Origin: Cupriavidus taiwanensis
GTDB lineage: Bacteria; Pseudomonadota; Gammaproteobacteria; Burkholderiales; Burkholderiaceae
DNA: 64,000 nucleotides
NCBI RefSeq assembly: GCF_900249755.1
Contig: NZ_LT976853.1
Coordinates: 614,207-678,206 of the forward strand
Direction of reading: 5' to 3'
Part shown: in pieces, positions 58,721 through 64,000 of the stretch
How the letters are laid out: each line of letters begins with the position of its first letter
Position numbering within the stretch: the stretch's first letter is position 1
Translations under genes and position numbers: made by a program
The notes under the pieces: model-generated
Told to the model about the DNA's origin: nothing
The model's input: the letters and a program-made list of their open reading frames with translations, nothing else
Databases searched by the model: none

Positions 58721-59684
58721 GGAGAAAGCAGGCCTTGAGATGTTGGTCGGAAACCGCGCGCAGTTCGGGAGGCGCCTGCCGGCATTGGTCCTGCGCCAGC
58801 CGGCAGCGCGGCAGGAAGGCGCAGCCCGGTCCCAGCGCGGTCAGGTCGGGCGGCTGGCCGTCGATCGGCACCAGCGGCTGGCTGGTGTCGCCGTCCAGGC
58901 GCGGCACGCACGCCATCAGGCCGCGCGTGTAGGGATGCGCGGGATGGCGGTACAGATCGTCCGCGGTCGCCGTCTCCACCAGCCGCCCGCCGTACATCAC
59001 CGCGACCCGGTCGGCATAGCGCGCCACCACGCCCAGGTCGTGCGTGATCAGGATCAGCGCCGTGCCCGCCTGCTGCGCAAGCCCCTTCAGCAAGTCCAGG
59101 ATCTGCGCCTGCACGGTGACATCGAGCGCGGTAGTCGGTTCGTCCGCGATGATCAGCTTCGGCTTGCAGGCCAGCGCCATCGCGATCATCGCGCGCTGCC
59201 GCATGCCGCCCGAGAACTGGTGCGGATAGGCATGGACGCGGCTGCGCGGCTCCGGGATCTGTACCTGCGCCAGCAGTCCGGCGGCCTCTTCGTAGGCGTC
59301 GCGCCACGCGCGGCCCTGGTGCACGCGGATCGGCTCGGCGATCTGCTTGCCCACCGTCAGCGCCGGGTTCATCGACGACATCGGCTCCTGGAACACCATC
59401 GCGATGCGGTTGCCGCGGATAGCACGCATGGCCGCCGGCCTGAGCTTGAGCAGGTCCTGTCCTTCGAAGCGGATCTCGCCGGACTCGATGATGCCGGGCG
59501 GCCGCGGAATCAGGCCGAGGATCGACAGCGCGGTGACGCTCTTGCCCGAACCCGATTCGCCGACGATCGCCAGCGTCTCGCCGGCGGCCACGTCGAACGA
59601 GACCCGGTCCACCGCGGTGACCACGCCGCGATCGGTGCGAAAGCGCGTGGTCAGGTTCCTCACCTGCAGGAGTGGCTCTGTCAT
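58707..59684 (-). CDS. peptide-type ABC transporter ATP-binding protein (DppD-like)
   Basis: A 325-residue ATPase. Walker A is GESGSGKSV, the signature [15 protein letters not shown], Walker [14 protein letters not shown] and the switch His LITHDLGVV. The C-terminal part has [14 protein letters not shown]. It pairs with the DppF-like ATPase, whose gene overlaps its end. It lies 54 bp after the solute-binding protein gene. Confidence 0.93.
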   Translation of the reverse strand: MTEPLLQVRNLTTRFRTDRGVVTAVDRVSFDVAAGETLAIVGESGSGKSVTALSILGLIPRPPGIIESGEIRFEGQDLLKLRPAAMRAIRGNRIAMVFQEPMSSMNPALTVGKQIAEPIRVHQGRAWRDAYEEAAGLLAQVQIPEPRSRVHAYPHQFSGGMRQRAMIAMALACKPKLIIADEPTTALDVTVQAQILDLLKGLAQQAGTALILITHDLGVVARYADRVAVMYGGRLVETATADDLYRHPAHPYTRGLMACVPRLDGDTSQPLVPIDGQPPDLTALGPGCAFLPRCRLAQDQCRQAPPELRAVSDQHLKACFLHDAH

Positions 59685-59738
59685 GGCTGCATCCCGGTTG
59701 ACGGTGCGCGTTGATGGTGCGGACTGACCTTGCGGAGG

Positions 59739-61469
59739 TCAGAACCCGAGCTTCTTCTTCATCTCCTGGTCGATCCATGCCCTGGCATAGATGGGCCCGT
59801 TGCGCACGGCGCCGGCACGCAGCTCGCCGTCGTAGTTCTTGACCCACGGCCACCACGCGGTGAACAGGTAGGGCGTGGGCAGCCAGATATACGGGGCTTC
59901 GGCCAGGATGTCGCGGGTCATGGCGCGCAGCGCTTCCTGGCGCTTGCCCAGGTCGCGCATCTGGAAGGCCTGGTTGACGCGGGCATCGAACCTGGGATCG
60001 TTCCACTGCGAGGCGTTCCACACCTGTCCCGCGACAAAGCTCTTGCGGATCGTCGTGGTCGGGTTGGTGTGGCCGTTGCTCATCATGTAGCCCGGCGCAT
60101 TGGTCTTGGTGGTCATTGCCGACAGGAAGGCGCCGTACTCCATCGGCTGGATCTCGATGCGCACGCCGACCTGCTCCAGGTAGGCGCCGATCAGCGGCAG
60201 CATCTCCATATGGTCCTGGCTGCAGGCGCAGACCTGGACCTTGAACTTGAAGCCCTTCGGGTAGCCCGCTTCGGCCAGCAGTTTCTTCGCCTTCTCGGGG
60301 TTGTAGGTGAACAGTTCCCTGACCGATTCCGGCATCGCGCTCAGCGGCTCGAAATAGCCGGTGTAGTCCGGGTGCTGCGGATAGGCGAACAGCTCGGCAT
60401 TGCCGCCGTAGTACTGCTTGACGATCTCCTGCTTGTTCACCGCCATGTTGAGCGCGCGGCGCACGCGGATATCGTTGAACGGCTTGGTGTCGACGCGCAG
60501 CGCCAGGTACTGCCCGGTGTAGGACAGCCAGCGCGACCACTTGAGTTGCGGCGCGCTCTTCTTCAGTTCATCGACGGCGGTCCAGCGCACCATTTCCAGC
60601 ACGTCGAGCTTGCCGGTGCGCAGCATGGTGTTGCGGGTGGCCTCGTCCTTGACGGTGCGCAGCACGACCTTGTCGGCAAAGGGCAGCTTGTAGTCCTTGC
60701 CGCCGATCTTCTCGGTGTCCCAGTACTGCGTGTTCTTCGCATACGTGCTGGAGTTGCCCTGCACGAACTGACTCAGCGTGAACGGGCCGGAGCCGGTGAC
60801 GTTCTTCCAGTTCGCGGCACCCGCGGCGGCAACCTCCTTGGGCATGATGCCGGAGTAGTAGCCCCAGCCGAAGCGGTAGTCCCATTCCGCATTGAATTCC
60901 TTGAAGCGGAATACGACCGTATGCTTGTCCACGGCCTCGACCTTGCTCAGGTGGTCGAAGTAGGTGGGGATTTTCTTGGCGCTGGCGTTCTGGCGGCTGT
61001 AGCTGAAGACCACGTCTTCAGCAGTCAGCTCGCGCTCTTCCATCACGCCCGGCTTGGCCGGGAAGCGGACGTTCTTGCGCAGCTTGACCTCGAGCGTGAG
61101 CGGGTCGGTCCATTTCCAGCTTTCGGCAAGTTCGCCGCGTATGGCATCCTCGGGCAGCCAGGCGTCGGCCTGGAAGGCGTACTTGCCGCCGTTGCGGCGG
61201 GCCTTGGACAGGTCGGCGGCGAAGAGCTGCTCATAGACCTGTCCGGTGTCATAGTTCTGCTTCCAGTTCCAGTCGCCCAGGTCCCACGACAATGCCGAGA
61301 TGGTGGGGTAGACCGAGCCGACTTCGATGGTGCCGCCATACTTCGGCGCTTCCGCCTGCGCGGCCGCCGTGCCGCAGGCGAAGGCCGCGGCCATCGCCAA
61401 TGCCGTCGCCGCCATTGCCAGGGACGCCTGCCCCGGCATCGTGCCGTTCGTGTTCACGCTGCGCACCAT
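59739..61469 (-). CDS. peptide-type ABC transporter substrate-binding protein
   Basis: A 576-residue family-5 solute-binding protein. A signal sequence (LAMAATALAMAAAFACGTAAAQA) is followed by APKYGGTIEVGSVYPTISAL. The family motif area is LAESWKWTDPLTLEVKLRKN, and VRRALNMAVNKQEIV is typical. Family-5 proteins bind peptides, but also nickel, opines or sugars; the ligand cannot be told. The gene lies between the permease and ATPase genes. Confidence 0.92.
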   Translation of the reverse strand: MVRSVNTNGTMPGQASLAMAATALAMAAAFACGTAAAQAEAPKYGGTIEVGSVYPTISALSWDLGDWNWKQNYDTGQVYEQLFAADLSKARRNGGKYAFQADAWLPEDAIRGELAESWKWTDPLTLEVKLRKNVRFPAKPGVMEERELTAEDVVFSYSRQNASAKKIPTYFDHLSKVEAVDKHTVVFRFKEFNAEWDYRFGWGYYSGIMPKEVAAAGAANWKNVTGSGPFTLSQFVQGNSSTYAKNTQYWDTEKIGGKDYKLPFADKVVLRTVKDEATRNTMLRTGKLDVLEMVRWTAVDELKKSAPQLKWSRWLSYTGQYLALRVDTKPFNDIRVRRALNMAVNKQEIVKQYYGGNAELFAYPQHPDYTGYFEPLSAMPESVRELFTYNPEKAKKLLAEAGYPKGFKFKVQVCACSQDHMEMLPLIGAYLEQVGVRIEIQPMEYGAFLSAMTTKTNAPGYMMSNGHTNPTTTIRKSFVAGQVWNASQWNDPRFDARVNQAFQMRDLGKRQEALRAMTRDILAEAPYIWLPTPYLFTAWWPWVKNYDGELRAGAVRNGPIYARAWIDQEMKKKLGF

Positions 61470-61535
61470 CGTCTGCTCCTTTGGGGATCATGATGTGCCG
61501 GCTCGTCATGCCGGCCGCTCGTCAATCTGCTGTTC

Positions 61536-62471
61536 TCAGCGGCTGCCCCGCATGCGCGGGTCAAGCAGGTCGCGCAGCGCATCGCCGTACACGTTGATCG
61601 CATAGACCACGATCGTGAGGCAGGCGCCCGGCGCCAGCGCCAGCCACGGGCCCTGGAACATGAAGGTGCGGCCGTCGCCCGACAGCATCCCGCCCCAGGT
61701 CGGGGCCGGCGGCGGCACGCCGAGGCCGAGGAAGGACAGCCCGGATTCGGCCAGGATCGCGGTGCCCACGCGCGTGGTGAACAGCACGATCACCGGCGGC
61801 AGCACATTGGGCAGGATGTGGCGCCACAGGATGCGGCCGGTCGACGCGCCCATCGACTGCGCCGCATGCACGTACATGTTCTCGCGCACCGACACCACCG
61901 CGCTGCGCACGATGCGCGAGCCGCCGATGCCCAGCAGCAGGCCGAGCGTGCAGACGATCTGCCAGCTGCCCGGGCCCAGCACCGACACCACCACGATCAG
62001 GATCACGAGGTCGGGAAAGCTCATCCACGCATCGACCATGCGCTGCACGACCAGGTCGAACTTGCCGCCCAGGTAGCCGGTCAGGATACCCAGCACCAGC
62101 GAGATCGCCGTGGCCAGCGTCGCCGCCGACAGCCCGATCACCACCGACAGCCTGGCACCGTACAGGCAGCGCGAGAACATGTCGCGGCCGAGGTTGTCGG
62201 TGCCGAACGGATGCGCCCACGAGGGCGGCTGCAGCCGTGCCATCATGTTGATCTCGTTCATGCCATAGGGCGCAAGCAGGTCGGCGAACACGCCGCAGAA
62301 CAGGAACACCGCGCAGATCACCGCGCCGGCGGCGCCCAGCGGCTTGTCGCGGAACAGTCGCCGCAGCAGCGCAAAGCGAGGCTGGCGTTGCCGGTCGGAG
62401 CGGGGCAGGGCGCCAGGCAGCGTGGCGGGCAAGGTGGCGGCGGCTTGCGGATCGACGGTCTGGGGTGCCAT
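61536..62471 (-). CDS. peptide-type ABC transporter permease (DppC-like)
   Basis: A 311-residue permease with about six helices. The N-terminal OppC part has LRRLFRDKPLGAAGAVICAV. The permease core holds FGTDNLGRDMFSRCLYGAR and the EAA-like loop AAQSMGASTGRILWRHILPN. Its start overlaps the stop of the DppB-like gene (TGATG at 62471). The long open frame upstream was rejected. Confidence 0.94.
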   Translation of the reverse strand: MAPQTVDPQAAATLPATLPGALPRSDRQRQPRFALLRRLFRDKPLGAAGAVICAVFLFCGVFADLLAPYGMNEINMMARLQPPSWAHPFGTDNLGRDMFSRCLYGARLSVVIGLSAATLATAISLVLGILTGYLGGKFDLVVQRMVDAWMSFPDLVILIVVVSVLGPGSWQIVCTLGLLLGIGGSRIVRSAVVSVRENMYVHAAQSMGASTGRILWRHILPNVLPPVIVLFTTRVGTAILAESGLSFLGLGVPPPAPTWGGMLSGDGRTFMFQGPWLALAPGACLTIVVYAINVYGDALRDLLDPRMRGSR

Positions 62472-63427
62472 CAGCGGTGCCTCACTTTGGGGTCGAACAG
62501 GCCATAGCTCAGGTCGACGAGCAGATTGATCAGCATCACCGCGACGCCGACCACGAGGAAGACGCCGGTGATCAGCGGATAGTCGCGCTGGTGCACGGCA
62601 TCGAGCAGCAGCAGGCCCATGCCCGGCACCACGAAGATCTGCTCGATCACCACGGCGCCGCCGATCAGCAGCGGTGCCTGCAGGCCGATCAGCGTCACCA
62701 CCGGGATCAGCGCATTGCGCAGCGCATGCCGCAGGATCACCAGCGGCTCGTTCAGGCCCTTGGCCCAGGCGGTGCGGATATAGTCCTGGCGCAGCACTTC
62801 CAGCATCATGGTCCGCGTCATGCGCATGGTGATCGCCGACAGCGCCATGCCGAGCACGATGGCCGGCACCAGCATCTGCCGGACATGCTGCACGGGATTT
62901 TCCAGGAAGGGGACGTAGCGCACTTCCGGCGACCAGCCCCACCAGACCGAAGGGAATACCATCACCATGGTGCCGAGCCAGAAGCTGGGCACCGCCAGCA
63001 TCAGGATCGAGAAGGAGCGCGCGACATAGTCCGCCGCGGTGTCCTGCCGGATCGCCGACAGCACGCCGATCGGCAGCGCCACCGTCAGCGCCACGGCCAG
63101 GGCCAGCACGCCCAGCGAGAAGGTCGCGGGGATGCGCGCCATCACCATCTTCAGCACGGGTTCGCCTTGCCACAGCGACTGGCCCAGGTCGCCGTGCAGC
63201 ACGATGTTGCCGGCCCAGTGCAGGTACTGTTCCCACATCGGGCGGTCGAGACCGAGCGCACGCACCAGGTCTTCACGGGTGCGCGTATCGGCGCTGATGT
63301 CGTTCTGGCTCAGCATCAGGTCGACCACGTCGCCCGGCACCAGCCGCACGATGGCGAACACGATGATGCTGGCGAAGACCAGCGTTGGCAGCAGCGCCAG
63401 CAGGCGGCGCAGGACATAGGCACTCAT
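62471..63427 (-). CDS. peptide-type ABC transporter permease (DppB-like)
   Basis: A 318-residue permease with six helices. The start MSAYVLRRLLALLPTLVFAS is typical of DppB. The EAA loop reads YIRTAWAKGLNEPLVILRHA. It is first in the operon order B-C-A-D-F. The gap of 228 bp upstream (63428-63655) towards the acyl-CoA dehydrogenase end shows no promoter I can name. Confidence 0.94.
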   Translation of the reverse strand: MSAYVLRRLLALLPTLVFASIIVFAIVRLVPGDVVDLMLSQNDISADTRTREDLVRALGLDRPMWEQYLHWAGNIVLHGDLGQSLWQGEPVLKMVMARIPATFSLGVLALAVALTVALPIGVLSAIRQDTAADYVARSFSILMLAVPSFWLGTMVMVFPSVWWGWSPEVRYVPFLENPVQHVRQMLVPAIVLGMALSAITMRMTRTMMLEVLRQDYIRTAWAKGLNEPLVILRHALRNALIPVVTLIGLQAPLLIGGAVVIEQIFVVPGMGLLLLDAVHQRDYPLITGVFLVVGVAVMLINLLVDLSYGLFDPKVRHR

Positions 63428-63655
63428 GGCCGGCCTCCGTGCGCATGCCGGCCACGTGGCCTGCCGGCAGCCGCTGCGGTCGCTGTCGAAAATGCGGGGA
63501 ATGCGGGTACCCAGGGACTTGCCGACATGCTGCCTCCTTGCTGGCGGTCGGTCCGGTGCGCGCGCGTGGCGCCGCAACCGGGGCATCCGTTGCCGCCTCG
63601 GTGTTGCGTGATGTCTTGCAGGCCCCTGCGGACGGGGGCCGCCTGTCTCAGTCGC

Positions 63656-64000
63656 TCAGTAGCCGCGCAGCGTGGCCCAGCGGTCGAGCTGCCAGTTCGA
63701 GTCGCCCAGCCATTCCTGCGCGGTGCGGGCGCGCTTCATGAAGAAGCCGATATCGAATTCGTCGGTCATGCCGATGCCGCCGTGCATCTGCACGCCCTCC
63801 TGCACCGCCAGCGTGGCGGTATCGCCGGCCTTGGCCTTGGCCATGCAGACCAGGGGCTCGGGGCCGTCGGCATCGCCTTCTTCGAGCCGCTGCTGGCAAC
63901 GCAGCACGGCGGCGCGCGCCAGTTCGATCTCGGCAAAAAGATGTGCGGCGCGGTGCTGCAGGGCCTGGAATTCGCCGATGGCCTTGCCGAACTGCCTGCG
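63656..64000 (-). CDS. acyl-CoA dehydrogenase, C-terminal part, start outside window
   Basis: The last 114 residues of an acyl-CoA dehydrogenase family protein, open to the window edge. RRQFGKAIGEFQALQHRAAH and QMHGGIGMTDEFDIG (the flavin-binding C-terminal helical domain) are clear. Family members oxidise acyl-CoA thioesters and pass electrons to ETF. It lies upstream of, and on the same strand as, the transporter operon; it could be a separate unit. Confidence 0.9.
   Translation of the reverse strand, partial: RRQFGKAIGEFQALQHRAAHLFAEIELARAAVLRCQQRLEEGDADGPEPLVCMAKAKAGDTATLAVQEGVQMHGGIGMTDEFDIGFFMKRARTAQEWLGDSNWQLDRWATLRGY

Overview
The window is core chromosome of a high-GC betaproteobacterium of the order Burkholderiales. 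The gene content, codon use and gene order (cta/sco cluster, rpoH, ftsY, lpt-rpoN-hpf-ptsN-hprK-rapZ, uvrA/ssb) look most like chromosome 1 of a Cupriavidus species. That assignment rests on recognition of protein families and gene order, not on a database search. I see no rRNA operon, insertion sequence, prophage or CRISPR array. One tRNA (Gln, TTG) is present.

Layout. 1-5308: end of a cytochrome c oxidase operon and its maturation genes (ctaE, DUF2909, SURF1, two Sco-type proteins, heme A and heme O synthases). 5414-6452: rpoH behind a perfect CIRCE operator. 6689-8576: pirin and ybiB. 8662-12785: a nitrate-type ABC transporter (nrtA-nrtB-nrtD) with the ANTAR antiterminator nasT upstream; between them lie a sigma-54-type promoter, three hexaloop hairpins and an intrinsic terminator. 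12993-14346: fumarylacetoacetase-family hydrolase and maleylacetoacetate isomerase. 14594-20702: ftsY, a pair of M16 peptidases, rsmD, coaD, ferredoxin. 20823-22682: a PhoX-type phosphatase. 22891-27076: pth, rplY, prs, tRNA-Gln, ispE, lolB on one strand. 27162-33669: TPR protein, mutM, a dynamin-like GTPase, mutY. 33694-43099: LON-domain protein, rapZ, psiF, hprK, ptsN, hpf, rpoN, lptB, lptA, lptC, kdsD, all leftward. 43244-49491: KefB-type antiporter, a broken ribbon-helix-helix gene, a PfpI-like protein, apt, a LysE exporter, a Na/Pi cotransporter. 49752-56076: adenosine-specific kinase, histidine phosphatase, uvrA, an MFS transporter, ssb. 56338-63427: a double TetR regulator and a five-gene peptide-type ABC transporter. 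63656-64000: C-terminal end of an acyl-CoA dehydrogenase.

How the parts connect. The rpoN gene (38262-39734) encodes the sigma factor that the nrt promoter at 11896-11913 appears to need, and nasT encodes the RNA-binding protein that the nrt leader appears to be built for. Nitrate transport would therefore be gated twice: by sigma-54 at initiation and by NasT at a terminator directly before nrtA. Repair genes (mutM, mutY, uvrA, ssb) recur through the window, and uvrA has a weak LexA-like site. No wholly new defence or mobile system was found. The strongest regulatory observations are the nrt leader and the CIRCE site at rpoH. The most unusual genes are the double TetR protein, the amber-interrupted RHH gene and a MutY with wide iron-sulfur cysteine spacing.
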